Counted from the first letter of the stretch, positions 39,272 to 48,647 are shown. The stretch is DNA of 64,000 nucleotides from Actinomadura alba (GCF_014323705.1 NZ_JABVEC010000007.1:186001-250000); one strand, 5' to 3'. A program made the numbers and translations. The notes: generated by a model not told the origin, from the sequence alone.

Positions 39272-40837
39272 TTGCGATTCAACAGACTGGTAACGGTGAT
39301 CGCGGCGTTGGGCGCCGCGGCGGTTCCGGCGTCGGCCTTCGGCGCGGTTCCGGCGGAGGCCTCTCCCCGGGCGGCGCAGTGCGCTCCCGGCGGCCCCGAC
39401 TTCAACGGGGACCGCTGCGGCGACGTCGTGGTCGCCGACCCGGATGCCACGGTGGCGGGCAAGCTGCGGGCCGGGCGGATCAATGTGCTCTACGGCGGCG
39501 AAGGCGGTGTGCATGCCGCACTGTTGACGCAGGGCGGACCGGGTGTCGGCGAAAGCCCGGAGTCCGACGACAGGTTCGGCGCCGTCGTCCAGACAATGGA
39601 CATCAACAACGACGGCTACGCCGATCTCGTGGTCGGAGTTCCCTCGGAGTCCGTCGGCAGCGCCGACGACGCGGGCGTCATCCATGTGATCTTCGGGTCG
39701 GCCGGCGGGCTCGGCGGCGGACGTACGGGCATCGTGCTGCGGCAGGGCATTCTCGGCATACCCGGCACCTCCGAGGCTGGTGACAGGTTCGGTGCCGCGG
39801 TCGCCGTCAACAGGACCACCGGTGAGTTCGGAACCTGGCCGGCCGTGGCGTTCGGTGCGCCCGGCGAGGACGTGGGAAGCGCCGCGGACGCCGGCGCGGC
39901 GGGTGTCGTGACGTTCGACCCCAGTACCGGTGAGGTCGCGACCGCCGCCAGGATCACGCAGAACAGTCCCGGCATCAGCGGTACGGCGGAGGCGGGCGAC
40001 AGGTTCGGGGCCGCGGTCGAACTGTTCCAGGGCCCCGGCGGCTTCGGCTGTGGCGTCACAGGTGTCAAGGGCTTCACGCTGGTCGTGGGGGTGCCCGGCG
40101 AGGACTTGAACGGCAAGCGCGATGCCGGCATGGTCCACCTGGCCAGGAACCTGACCACAGACATGCCACTGTCGCAGGACTCGCCCGGGGTGGACGGCGG
40201 CGCGGAGACCGGCGACCAGTTCGGCGCCGGCCTCGCCCTCAGCTCGTTCTGCGAGCATGACGGCCCGTCGCACATCAAGCTCGCGGTCGGTGTACCCACC
40301 GAGGACATCGGCGCGGCCGGCGACGCCGGCATGGTGCACCTGTTCGCCACCGATGACGACGAGCTCCCGCTGCCTCAGCGGTGGAGCGTCAACCAGAACA
40401 GCGCCGGTGTCGGCGGAACGGCCGAGACGGGCGACCGGTTCGGATCCGTGCTCGCGCTCGGTGGGCCGTGGCGGGACGGTCTCGGCGAACCGCTGGTGGT
40501 CGGCCTCCCGGGCGAGGACATCGGCACCGCCAAGGACGCCGGCGGGGTGCAGGTCTTCGGCGACGCGGCGAGCGCGCCCGGAAACGGCGACGTCTTCCTC
40601 TCCCAGTCGAATACGGGCGAGGCGCCGCAGGCCGCCGACCACTTCGGCGCTGCGCTCACCACCCGTAACGGCCATCTGCTGGTCGGTGCGCCGGATGACG
40701 TGACCCACAGCAAGGGCGCCGTACATGGGATCGCGTGGCCGGCCGTCTTCGGCACGCCGACCCCCGGCCTGCTCTTCGTCCCGGGCAGGGACGGGATCGC
40801 CGCGGACGCGGTCCGCTTCGGAGCGGGGTTGACCTGA
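39272..40837 (+). CDS. Exported FG-GAP repeat protein
   Basis: A 521-residue exported protein with integrin-alpha-type FG-GAP repeats. TTG 39272 opens a signal (LVTVIAALGAAAVPASAFGA). About seven repeats follow, each pairing a calcium-loop start (DFNGDRCGDVVVADPDA; DINNDGYADLVVGVPSES) with a G-D-R/Q-F-G-A block (GDRFGAAVAVNRTTGEF; GDQFGAGLALSSFCEHDG) and a VGxPGEDxGxxxDAG strand. The fold is a seven-bladed propeller used for extracellular adhesion or scaffolding. Its last 60 bp recur at 14650-14709. Confidence 0.9.
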   Translation: MRFNRLVTVIAALGAAAVPASAFGAVPAEASPRAAQCAPGGPDFNGDRCGDVVVADPDATVAGKLRAGRINVLYGGEGGVHAALLTQGGPGVGESPESDDRFGAVVQTMDINNDGYADLVVGVPSESVGSADDAGVIHVIFGSAGGLGGGRTGIVLRQGILGIPGTSEAGDRFGAAVAVNRTTGEFGTWPAVAFGAPGEDVGSAADAGAAGVVTFDPSTGEVATAARITQNSPGISGTAEAGDRFGAAVELFQGPGGFGCGVTGVKGFTLVVGVPGEDLNGKRDAGMVHLARNLTTDMPLSQDSPGVDGGAETGDQFGAGLALSSFCEHDGPSHIKLAVGVPTEDIGAAGDAGMVHLFATDDDELPLPQRWSVNQNSAGVGGTAETGDRFGSVLALGGPWRDGLGEPLVVGLPGEDIGTAKDAGGVQVFGDAASAPGNGDVFLSQSNTGEAPQAADHFGAALTTRNGHLLVGAPDDVTHSKGAVHGIAWPAVFGTPTPGLLFVPGRDGIAADAVRFGAGLT

Positions 40838-40840
40838 TCC
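40781..40840 (+). repeat. FG-GAP gene end, source of the copy at 14650
   Basis: Coding parent of 14650-14709. Included so that the pair can be found. Confidence 0.8.
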
Positions 40841-41174
40841 GAGTAACTCCGGAAGCCGATCATCATCGCGTTGGCCACCACGCGGGGAGCGCAACCTAGT
40901 GGTCGGCGAGATTCCGCCGGCGGTCGGGGCGATCGCACGCCGCACCGCTTCCGGTCTTCGGGCCATGTACGGCCCGAAGACCGGGTCGGCTTCTACCTGA
41001 TGATGGCTCGAACTGGCTGTCTGTTCTCACACAAGCCAGTCGTCGTCTCATCCGATCCAGTCGACGCGGCTCATGTCGGGTGTCCCAGTCCCGCTCCCGA
41101 TACCCGTTCCAGCTGTTGATCCGCTCATCCGAACGTTCGCCGTAGCCGGCCCGCACATCGCCCCTGTGGAAGGT
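40838..41174. other. Intergenic region between convergent genes
   Basis: Mostly the 132-bp repeat at 40846-40977; the remainder (40978-41174) shows no gene or clear hairpin. Confidence 0.5.
40846..40977 (+). repeat. 132-bp direct repeat, left copy
   Basis: Matches 43199-43330 over 132 bp with about four differences. On the minus strand it reads as a tail TGSGAACDRPDRRRNLADH and a stop, in both copies. The two copies bracket the DUF6528 gene and the gene at 42652. Confidence 0.88.
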
Positions 41175-42167
41175 TCACTGGCTCCGCGTCGACGGGTCCA
41201 CCCACCAGCGTGCCTTGTAGATCTGTGCACCGTGCAGCGTGAGGGTCTCTTTGCGTCGGTTCAGCGTCGCGGTGTCGGTGCACCAGGTGCAGAGGTTCTT
41301 GTTCTGGATCAACGCCGTGAGGACCTGCCCGGACTGGAGGTCGTCGCCGACGCTCTTGACACCGGCGACGCTGATGCGGTCGGCGCCCCGGTAGTCCTGC
41401 AGGAAGGCGTTCTTCGACTTCGAGTACTGATAGACACCGCTGTCCGTGGTGATCCACAGCCGGTCCGGCCTGGCCGCGACGGGCTGGAGGTCGTGTCCCT
41501 TTGGCGTGGGCAGCGGAGTGCGCCGCACCTCGGTCAGCTCAGGCTGAGCGGGGGTGCCGCCGAGTTCGAGCGCCACGAGCTCGTCGCCGCCGAGCGCCCA
41601 CAGCAGCCGGGACCCATTGTCCCAGAACACTCCATGGCCGTCGGAGAGCGGGAATTCAACGTACGAATTCGATCGCGCTCCTTGCGAAGCCGTATAGACG
41701 CGAAGCCACTTGCCGCGGCTCGCGATGATCGCCACGTTGCCGTCGGGCAGCAGCTCGATGCTGTGCAGGTTGGGCTGGGTGCCCACACTCGTTGCCCAGT
41801 AGGCCGCACCGTCGGGATAGGACACGACAGTTGCCAGTCCGAGAGAGTCGACGGCGAGCAGATGGGGTTTCCCGTCGCGGTGACGCAGTTTGGCGTCCGA
41901 GGGAGCGCCCCAACTGGCCACCAGGTCACCGAGGCCATTCGCCGCGGAGGGCCGCCAGCTCCACAGCACCTTCGTCTCCTGCCAACTCTGCCGGTCCGAG
42001 TCGAGGACGAGAATCCGGTCGGTGGCCTGCTCGGTCACCACGATCTTCTCGTCGCTGCTCCCGGACGCTGCATCAGCCGCCGTCGCAGTTCCGGCCACGA
42101 GCATCGCGGCACAGGTGACTCCGGTCATACGGGTGAGAAGCCGGGCTTGCGTGAAGGGGTTGCGCAC
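41175..42167 (-). CDS. Exported DUF6528 family protein
   Basis: A 330-residue exported protein. GTG 42167 follows GGAGG; signal peptide TGVTCAAMLVAGTATAADAA. The mature domain begins EKIVVTEQATDRILVLDSDR, QSWQETKVLWSWRP, then LATVVSYPDGAAYWATSVGT, HSIELLPDGNVAIIASRGKW and LWALGGDELVALELG, the propeller-like pattern of DUF6528 proteins, whose function is unknown. It ends with a cysteine pair (NKNLCTWCTDTATLNRR). It sits within the segment bracketed by 132-bp direct repeats. Confidence 0.8.
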   Translation of the reverse strand: MRNPFTQARLLTRMTGVTCAAMLVAGTATAADAASGSSDEKIVVTEQATDRILVLDSDRQSWQETKVLWSWRPSAANGLGDLVASWGAPSDAKLRHRDGKPHLLAVDSLGLATVVSYPDGAAYWATSVGTQPNLHSIELLPDGNVAIIASRGKWLRVYTASQGARSNSYVEFPLSDGHGVFWDNGSRLLWALGGDELVALELGGTPAQPELTEVRRTPLPTPKGHDLQPVAARPDRLWITTDSGVYQYSKSKNAFLQDYRGADRISVAGVKSVGDDLQSGQVLTALIQNKNLCTWCTDTATLNRRKETLTLHGAQIYKARWWVDPSTRSQ

Positions 42168-42651
42168 ATCGCCTCCATGGATCTCTGTCGAGGACAAATC
42201 AGCGTGTTGGCCGCGCACGCCGAAATTGCCGATGATCTTCCATTGGGGAGGCTCTCACAGTGGCGCGAATGAAATACCGTATTGAATGAAACTCTGGGTC
42301 ACCGCAGCCCGCTCTCGCCATCGTGGGCGCAACTGGCCACTGTGAGCACAGTCGATAACTTGATCTGCGGCGCGAACTTGGTCGCGGCGGGCCGATCTCC
42401 GTGAGGGGCCACACGGTCCCGCCCGCGGCCAAGGGCGTGGAGACCGATTCTCGTACGCCCATATCAAGAAGGGCTCCGTGCGTTCCCTAGCTCACGGCGT
42501 GTACGGGACGCCGACCTCGGCTACGCCACCAGCCAGTTCCGCCGGCCGGAGACCCGCGGCGACGGGTCGTTTTTCCGCCATGACGAGAGTAAATTGACTG
42601 CGCTTCTCGGGCCGCCGGGAGGCACCGACACGTGCCCGAGGAGCTCGAGCG
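42168..42651. other. Intergenic region with a CU044_5270 gene fragment
   Basis: Contains the DUF6528 promoter side, the copied fragment at 42395-42480 and a short minus-strand frame starting MAEKRPVAAGLRPAELAGGV (ATG near 42582, stop near 42492) that may be a 5' gene remnant. No intact gene. Confidence 0.45.
42395..42480 (+). repeat. Second orphan copy of part of the CU044_5270 gene
   Basis: 86 bases matching 14481-14570 (codons for SVKDHTVPPVGKGVETDSRT onward) with a few substitutions and a 4-base deletion. It covers a different part of the parent from the copy at 23871. Direct orientation. Confidence 0.83.
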
Positions 42652-43167
42652 TTGGCACCACTGATGATCGAAATTGATCCGTTGAGAGCCGCCGGCCCCG
42701 TCCTGCTGGGCAGCACCCGCGAAGCGGCTGGGGAGGCGCTGCGCGCTTGGGGCGACCCCGAGCCGTACGCGCCTTATCCGGGCGCGTTGCCGCTCGACTG
42801 GCGGATCAACGGAGCCTCAGGCGTGGATGCCGTGGTCCACTGCGGTTCCACCGGTGTCGTCCAGACCATCGAGATCGACCTGGACTTCGGCGTTCGCCCC
42901 CGAGCCCAGGCCCTCCTCCTGGGCCAGGACATGTTCTCGGTTCCCGCCGAGCAGATGCTGGCGATTCTGCGAGAGCGCTTCGAGGTCGAAGAGGCCGGAG
43001 ACGGGTACACCGTGCCGGCCCTTTCGCTCGGCATGGGCAGGAGGCTTTCGGCCGAGGACTTCGATGAGGAGGGCGATGGGTACTCCTTCGACAACTTCCT
43101 GCTGGCCGGGCCCGGCTACTACGATCCGCCTCCACGTCGGAGCGCAGGCGGCGATCACGGATCCTGA
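42652..43167 (+). CDS. Hypothetical soluble protein
   Basis: A 171-residue acidic soluble protein. TTG 42652 is chosen because GAGGAG lies exactly eight bases upstream; ATG 42664 is too far from it. Recognisable parts are LRAAGPVLLGSTREAAGEAL, a pattern of actinobacterial proteins that compare a threshold (GPVxLG-type start), then VQTIEIDLDFGVRPRAQALL and LLGQDMFSVPAEQMLAILRE. It may be immunity-like given the SUKH gene nearby, but I have no motif for that. Ends just before the right 132-bp repeat. Confidence 0.65.
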   Translation: MAPLMIEIDPLRAAGPVLLGSTREAAGEALRAWGDPEPYAPYPGALPLDWRINGASGVDAVVHCGSTGVVQTIEIDLDFGVRPRAQALLLGQDMFSVPAEQMLAILRERFEVEEAGDGYTVPALSLGMGRRLSAEDFDEEGDGYSFDNFLLAGPGYYDPPPRRSAGGDHGS

Positions 43168-43198
43168 GATCGCCAGGCGAAGATCTCGTCCGTCGATC

Positions 43199-43330
43199 AC
43201 TCCGGAAGCCGATTAACATCGCGTTAGCCACCACGCGGGGAGCGCAACCTAGTGGTCGGCGAGATTCCGCCGGCGGTCGGGGCGATCGCACGCCGCACCG
43301 CTTCCGGTCTTCGGGCCATGAACGGCCCGA
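43199..43330 (+). repeat. 132-bp direct repeat, right copy
   Basis: Partner of 40846-40977. A small membrane-protein gene starts ten bases downstream, with its ribosome-binding site immediately after the repeat ends. Confidence 0.88.
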
Positions 43331-43339
43331 TAGGAGCCC

Positions 43340-43627
43340 GTGACCACTGAGGGAGCCATCGTGCCGGCGCTCGTCCTGTTCTTCGGTTTCCTGGCCGGGA
43401 TGGTCACCGCCCTCATCGTCGTCGTCTGCGGCATCGTGCTGGGCGTCCGGCACAGTCGGCGCTCACCGGTCAAGCGGCTGGGAGCCGCCTCGCTTCTTGC
43501 CGGCAAGGCGTCGACGTGCCCTGTTCCCGTACGGTCAGCAGGGGCGTTCCAGTCGACCGTCCTCGTCGTAAGTGTGCTGCACGCTGAGCAGCGTGTCGTA
43601 ATGTTTCCGCAGGTACTGCACGAATGA
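43340..43627 (+). CDS. Small single-pass membrane protein, C-terminus probably lost
   Basis: GTG 43340 follows TAGGAG. The first ~55 residues look real: one transmembrane helix (VTALIVVVCGIVLGVRHSRR) after a hydrophobic LVLFFGFLAG start, then RRSPVKRLGAASLLAGK. From about 43530 the frame runs antisense through the end of the convergent ankyrin-SUKH gene, so the final 30 residues are probably not original. No function assigned. Confidence 0.45.
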   Translation: MTTEGAIVPALVLFFGFLAGMVTALIVVVCGIVLGVRHSRRSPVKRLGAASLLAGKASTCPVPVRSAGAFQSTVLVVSVLHAEQRVVMFPQVLHE

Positions 43628-44550
43628 CCAGGCTCGCGGGCCGTGGGGGCCGCTGCGGTTCTCCCACGGGATGACCTGGCCGCGCTTACCGTGCTCGGCG
43701 GGCGCGAGGTCGATGCAGAACAGATTGCCGCAGCTGTCGGAGGCGAACGGTACCCATCCGGGATGCCACCATACGCACTGCACGAGCCCGTTGTCCGGGT
43801 CCAGCTCGTGAGGGGTCCAGTCGTCAAAGGTCCATTGCTTGTGCGCATCCTTGAGACTCCGCCACCGGCTTAGCATCTGCGCGACTGACAGCCCGTCGTA
43901 CTCGTAGAAGTCCAACCCGCCGGAATCGCCGAACAACCGCAGGTACGCGCGAAAGTCGGCCGGAAGAGGTTCGCCGACCGCGGCTTCGAGCTCGGCCAAA
44001 GCCTTCATCGAGTCGTGGCGTGTCGGGGTCAAGGATCGCCCGGGGACCCCGACACGCCACGACTCAACGATTCGTATCCGGTACCGCGTAGCTTCCGGAT
44101 CCGCAGCGCCCCGGGTTTTGATCAGAGACTCGTACTCTGAGCTCGCGTGCTCGGCGATTTCGGACACCAGGACGGTCAACCGCGCTGTGCAGGAGTCGAC
44201 CGGGTCCGGCGCTCCCAGCTCGCGCAACACGCGGACGGCTTCGCCGTGCCGCCATTTCTCGGCGATGCTGACCGGTGTGACCACGAGAACTCCACCAGCG
44301 GAAGGCTGCCGGTGGAAACGGCGCACATGAGCGGCGTTATCCCCAGATCCGATTCCGGGTCAACCGGTAGACCGGCGTCCAGGAACGGCCGTACCAGCTC
44401 GACCTTCCCGGTGTCCGCCGCATCAAGGACCATCGGATCGCCGTCGTCATTGCTCGTGGCAGGGTCGACATCGTCCGCGAACAGCCGGGTGAGGGCGGCG
44501 GAGTCACCACTGGTGATGGCGTCGAGCAACGCTTCGGCCGTATCCACCAT
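43535..44550 (-). pseudogene. Ankyrin-SUKH fusion, broken by an internal deletion
   Basis: The 5' frame (44550 downward) gives ankyrin-type sequence: TAEALLDAITSGDSAALTRL, VLDAADTGKVELVRPFLDAG, DLGITPLMCAVSTGSLPLVE. At about 44293 it loses phase. The other frame continues LVVTPVSIAEKWRHGEAVRV, LRELGAPDP (the second half of an ankyrin repeat), then a SUKH domain: MKALAELEAAVGEPLPADFR, AYLRLFGDSGGLDFYEYDGL, ASDSCGNLFCIDLAPAEH. The expected loop between VEFLV and AEKW is too short by roughly 12 residues, so a small out-of-frame deletion is more likely than a base error. SUKH proteins are immunity proteins of polymorphic toxin systems. Confidence 0.78.
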
Positions 44551-44691
44551 CGGATGATATGGGGCTCCGTTAAGCGTTTTCCGGCGGCCGGATCACACTG
44601 AACAGGTGGCGATATCGGTGCGGAGCTCGGGCGGCTCATGTGCGCTGGAGGTGAAAGGGAGGCCGGGTCGCCTTCGCCCGCAGCGACTCCC

Positions 44692-47010
44692 TCATTCGCT
44701 GCGCAGCGCCGTCGCGGTTCTCAACCTGGATGCCCAGCCTGCCGGGATAAGAGCGCCGAGAGTCCCGATGACGACGCCGGCCGAAGCGAGGAGGACGAGG
44801 CTGAGGGGTCCGTACACCTGAAGGTAGGCGCTCGGGAGAGTGATGCCGCCGGTCGCGGCGGCCTTCGGCATGACGACGTGGTGCGCGACGACGCCGATGG
44901 CGACGCCGATCAGCCCGCCGGCCAGGCCCAGGGCCACCATGGACGTGAGCACGACGGCCATGACCTGGCGTGGGGTCGTGCCCAGGGATTTCAGGATGCC
45001 GAAGTCGCGGGTGCGGTCCCGGGTGTTGAGGACCACGGTGTTGAAGACGCCGAGGGCCGACACGACCATCAGCCCGAGGGTGAGCGTCATCATGAGACCG
45101 AGCACGACGTCGATCCCGCCGTTGTTCTGCATGGAGATGGCGAGACTCTCGCCGAGCGCCCCGTGGAGGGAGTGCACGTAGGCATCCAGGCTCACGCCCT
45201 TCTTCAGCGCCATCTCGAAGTAGGTGGGCTGCAGGCCGGGCATGATCGCCGACATGGTCGCCCAGTCGGTGATGATCTGGTCCCTGCCCACGGCCTGACC
45301 GACGATCCGCAGAGCCGTCCGGCGACCCTCGAACTCGACAGTCACGGTGTCGCCCAGTCTCATTCCGCTGGACTTCATGAACGGGCCGGTGACGACGATC
45401 TCGGCCGGATTCTGGAGCCATCGGCCCCGAGCCAGGTCATAGCCATGCCGGGCGAAGCCGTCCGGGTAGGCCTTCATATCGGTGGCGTCGTTGATCCCGA
45501 TCACGTGCACGGGCTGGACGGCGGCAGGGGTCACCTGCTCGGTCCCCGGCAGGGCCCGCAGCCGGGCCTCGGCCTGTGCGGGGCTCAGCGCGGGACCGGG
45601 CTTTGGCCCGCCCTCCATGCCCGGTGGGATTCTGGCCGACATAGCGGTGTCGACGGAGATCGCAGCGACATCTCCTCTGTCCTGCCCCGCCATGAAGGCG
45701 TTGAGTGACCAGACCAGGCCGGAGGCGAAGGTCACCGCCGCGACCCCGAACGCGACGGCCGCCAGAGTGAGCGCGGTACGGCCGGGCCGGGCGAAGGGCA
45801 GGCCGAGACCGAGACTGACCGGGCGGGGCAGCGACGTCCTGGCGAGCAGCCGCTGGACGCGCAGAGCCCTGCCTCTGCGCGGGGCGGCCCCCGCGCTGAC
45901 GGCCTGGGCCGCGGACAGCCTGCCCGCCCTGACCGCGGGCACCAGAGAGGTGACGGCGACCAGGGCGCCGACGCCGGCGAGGGCGACCACGTCGACCCAG
46001 AGCGCGACGCCGGTCGCGGTGGGGATGTCGAGTGCCTCATCCATGCTCGACGTGATGAACCTGGCGAGCAGATTGCCGATGACGACACCGAATGAGCAGC
46101 CGATGACACCGGGCACCGCGATCATCACGACATAGACGCCGGTCACCTGGGCGGGCGTGAACCCGAGTGCCTTCAGCACCCCGATGTGGCGGTAGCCCGA
46201 GACCACCGCGCCACTGACCACGTTTCCGATGATCAGCACTGCCGCGACCAGGCCGAGCACCCCGAAGGTCAGCAGGAAGGGGATGGCGGCCTTGGCGCCT
46301 TCCGTGGCATCGAGCCGGGCGATCCGATAGGACTGGCTGCCCGCCACGGCGCCTGGTGGCAGGTCCGCGGTGACCGCGGACACGCCGGTCGAGGAGTCCG
46401 CGAAGCGGTAGAGCATCTGGAAGGAATGCGGGTTCAGTGCCTGAGCCTGTGCGGGTGTGACCCACCCGTCGGCGGTCTGAGTGATCGACCTGACGACGCC
46501 GACGATGGTGAGCGGCGAGTGGCCCGGAATCGCTATTCGCTTGCCCACGTTTTCGCAGGCAGCGGAACCGCGACAGTGTATGTGCGGGTCCTTCCTGATC
46601 ACGATCTCGCCGGGCCCGGTCAACCAGCGTCCCTCGGCCAGCACCAGCCGATCGACCGGACCGTTCTGATCCGCTCTTCCCACCACCGTGATCGGGCCGG
46701 GCCGAAGGCCGACGACGTTGGCGTCCTGTACGACCACACTGGCGAAGGGACCGGCGGAGGCGGTGACTCCAGGCAGGTGCGCGGTCGCGCTCAGCCGGTC
46801 CGCCGAGACCTTGTCCCCGTCGTACGACACGTTCAGATGCGCGCCCTGCAACCGGGCGAAGGCCTTGTCGTACGGCCCGTCCACGGTGGCGAGCAGCCCG
46901 AGCGCCAGCACGATCGTGGCCGTCGAGACCATGACGACCACACCGATGATCAAGGTCTGCAGACGCCTTCTGCGCACGGCCGCGCGGGCGGCCCGCCAGG
47001 TCGCTTTCAT
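44692..47010 (-). CDS. MacB/FtsX-type ABC transporter permease
   Basis: A 772-residue permease with two FtsX units. N-terminal helix LIIGVVVMVSTATIVLALGL, a large outer domain, three helices (FGVLGLVAAVLIIGNVVSGA; VYVVMIAVPGVIGCSFGVVI; WVDVVALAGVGALVAVTSLV), a second N-terminal-type helix (LTLAAVAFGVAAVTFASGLV), another outer domain and three final helices (MMTLTLGLMVVSALGVFNTV; VMAVVLTSMVALGLAGGLIG; LSLVLLASAGVVIGTLGALI). Such permeases move lipids, peptides or antibiotics across the membrane rather than import nutrients. ATG overlaps the ATPase stop (47007-47010), one operon. A two-component system is divergent upstream and is the likely regulator. Confidence 0.93.
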   Translation of the reverse strand: MKATWRAARAAVRRRRLQTLIIGVVVMVSTATIVLALGLLATVDGPYDKAFARLQGAHLNVSYDGDKVSADRLSATAHLPGVTASAGPFASVVVQDANVVGLRPGPITVVGRADQNGPVDRLVLAEGRWLTGPGEIVIRKDPHIHCRGSAACENVGKRIAIPGHSPLTIVGVVRSITQTADGWVTPAQAQALNPHSFQMLYRFADSSTGVSAVTADLPPGAVAGSQSYRIARLDATEGAKAAIPFLLTFGVLGLVAAVLIIGNVVSGAVVSGYRHIGVLKALGFTPAQVTGVYVVMIAVPGVIGCSFGVVIGNLLARFITSSMDEALDIPTATGVALWVDVVALAGVGALVAVTSLVPAVRAGRLSAAQAVSAGAAPRRGRALRVQRLLARTSLPRPVSLGLGLPFARPGRTALTLAAVAFGVAAVTFASGLVWSLNAFMAGQDRGDVAAISVDTAMSARIPPGMEGGPKPGPALSPAQAEARLRALPGTEQVTPAAVQPVHVIGINDATDMKAYPDGFARHGYDLARGRWLQNPAEIVVTGPFMKSSGMRLGDTVTVEFEGRRTALRIVGQAVGRDQIITDWATMSAIMPGLQPTYFEMALKKGVSLDAYVHSLHGALGESLAISMQNNGGIDVVLGLMMTLTLGLMVVSALGVFNTVVLNTRDRTRDFGILKSLGTTPRQVMAVVLTSMVALGLAGGLIGVAIGVVAHHVVMPKAAATGGITLPSAYLQVYGPLSLVLLASAGVVIGTLGALIPAGWASRLRTATALRSE

Positions 47011-47678
47011 CGGACGGCCTCCGTGACCCGGCCGTCGGCGAACTCGATGACCCGGTCGGCGCAGCGCGACGCGAGCTTTTCGTCGTGGGTGACCATCAGC
47101 AACGTCTGGCCGATCTGGTTGAGATCCTGGAGCAGGTCCATCACCTGCTCGCCGGATCGGCTGTCGAGGGCCCCGGTGGGCTCGTCGGCGAGCAGCAGCG
47201 ACGGGCGGTTCATGAGGGCCCGCGCGACACCGACCCGCTGGCGCTCGCCCCCGCTGAGGACCGCCGGATAGGCGTTGCGGCGATCGGCGATGCCGAGCTC
47301 CTCGAAGAGTTCCATGGCCCGGGCCTGGGCCTGCTTGCGCGGCGTCCCGATCAGCTGCGCGACCAGGATGACGTTCTCCAGCGCCGGGAGGTCGTCGAGC
47401 AGGTTGAAGAACTGGAACACCATGCCGATCCGGCGGCGCCGGAACTTGGCGAGTGCCGTCTCGCTCAGCGTGGACAGGTCCTCGCCCTGGAACACGATCG
47501 TGCCCGAGGTCGGCCGGTCGAGCCCCGCCACCATGTTGAGCAGCGTCGACTTCCCGCTGCCTGAGGGCCCCATGACCGCGACGGCCTCGCCCTGCCGGAT
47601 GTCCAGGGTGACGCCGGCCAGCGCGGTCGTATCCCCGTACTCCTTGCGCACGTCGGTGAGCTGCACCAGATGTTCCAT
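47007..47678 (-). CDS. MacB/LolD-type ABC transporter ATP-binding protein
   Basis: A 223-residue ATPase with all motifs: Walker A VMGPSGSGKSTLLNMVAGL, Q-loop MVFQFFNLLDDLPALENV, signature LSGGERQRVGVARAL, Walker B LLLADEPTGALDSRSG and switch LMVTHDEKLASRCADR. The Q-loop FxxLLxxLxALENV is typical of the LolD/MacB subfamily. It energises the permease encoded downstream (4-bp overlap). The divergent sensor kinase starts 138 bp away, a layout common for antibiotic- or envelope-stress-responsive exporters. Confidence 0.95.
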   Translation of the reverse strand: MEHLVQLTDVRKEYGDTTALAGVTLDIRQGEAVAVMGPSGSGKSTLLNMVAGLDRPTSGTIVFQGEDLSTLSETALAKFRRRRIGMVFQFFNLLDDLPALENVILVAQLIGTPRKQAQARAMELFEELGIADRRNAYPAVLSGGERQRVGVARALMNRPSLLLADEPTGALDSRSGEQVMDLLQDLNQIGQTLLMVTHDEKLASRCADRVIEFADGRVTEAVR

Positions 47679-47816
47679 GCCGCGAACGTTAGAACCACTC
47701 GCATGGGCGGGCCATCGGGCTCGGGGTGTAACTCCGCGCCGGTGTCATTCGTGCGATGTACGGCTTTCGCCCGCCGGAATGATGCACACCGGCCCGCCGA
47801 CCACGACGATGGGGGA

Positions 47817-48647
47817 ATGCTGGTACGCCTGGTCTGCCTCGTGGCCATCGCGGGTGTCTCGTTCGCCGCCGCCGGCACCACGCTGCACCTGCCGGGCTGG
47901 ACCGTCCCGTGGATCGCGGCCGCCGTCATCACTCCCCTGTATCTCGCCGCCGGAATGCGTCGCGTGCGAACCCGGGAGCTCGGCGAACGGACCTGGCTGC
48001 TGGAGAAGGAACGCGAGACCGCCGCCCGGCTCGCCGTCGAAGGCGAACGGGCCAGGGTCGCGCGGGAGCTCCATGACATCGTGAGCCACAGCGTGAGCGT
48101 GATGGTCGTCCAGGCCGGGGCCGCACGGCACGCCGTCGAGGAAGGCGAGACGGCCGACGCGCTCGCCGCCGTCGAGAAGACCGGCCGGGACGCGATGACG
48201 GAGCTCAGGCACCTGCTCGGTGTGCTCGCTCCCGATCAGGAGGGCGCGGACGCACTGGCCCCCCAGCCCGGTCTGTCCCGCCTCGGCACGCTCGTCGACC
48301 GCATCGCATTCGCCGGCCTGCCGGTCGAGGTCACGATCAACGGTGAGCCCACGCCGCTGCCGACCGGAATCGACGTCACCGCCTACCGGGTCGTACAGGA
48401 GGCGCTCACCAACGCCCTCAAGCACGCGCCGGGTTCGCGCGCCGAGGTGAGGGTCGGCTACGGCACCCGCAACCTGCGGATAGAAGTGCTCAACACCGGC
48501 TCGAACGCACCCGTGAACGCGGGCGACGGCCGAGGGCTGATCGGCCTGCGCGAACGGGTGGCCCTGTACGGCGGGGACCTCGACGCCCGGCGCCGGTTCG
48601 GCGGCGGCTATCGCGTACGGGCCCGGATCCCGCTGGAGCGCCCATGA
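47817..48647 (+). CDS. NarL-family sensor histidine kinase
   Basis: A 276-residue kinase of the HisKA_3 type. Two short hydrophobic segments at the start (LVRLVCLVAIAGVSFAAAGT and WTVPWIAAAVITPLYLAAGM) suggest a minimal membrane sensor, shorter than the usual four to six helices. The phospho-acceptor is in RARVARELHDIVSHSVSVMV; the ATPase part has TAYRVVQEALTNALKHAPGS and GRGLIGLRERVALYGGDLDA. ATG 47817 has a G-rich tract directly in front; a longer N-terminus cannot be excluded because the frame is open to 47670. It overlaps the response regulator by 4 bp. Confidence 0.9.
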   Translation: MLVRLVCLVAIAGVSFAAAGTTLHLPGWTVPWIAAAVITPLYLAAGMRRVRTRELGERTWLLEKERETAARLAVEGERARVARELHDIVSHSVSVMVVQAGAARHAVEEGETADALAAVEKTGRDAMTELRHLLGVLAPDQEGADALAPQPGLSRLGTLVDRIAFAGLPVEVTINGEPTPLPTGIDVTAYRVVQEALTNALKHAPGSRAEVRVGYGTRNLRIEVLNTGSNAPVNAGDGRGLIGLRERVALYGGDLDARRRFGGGYRVRARIPLERP

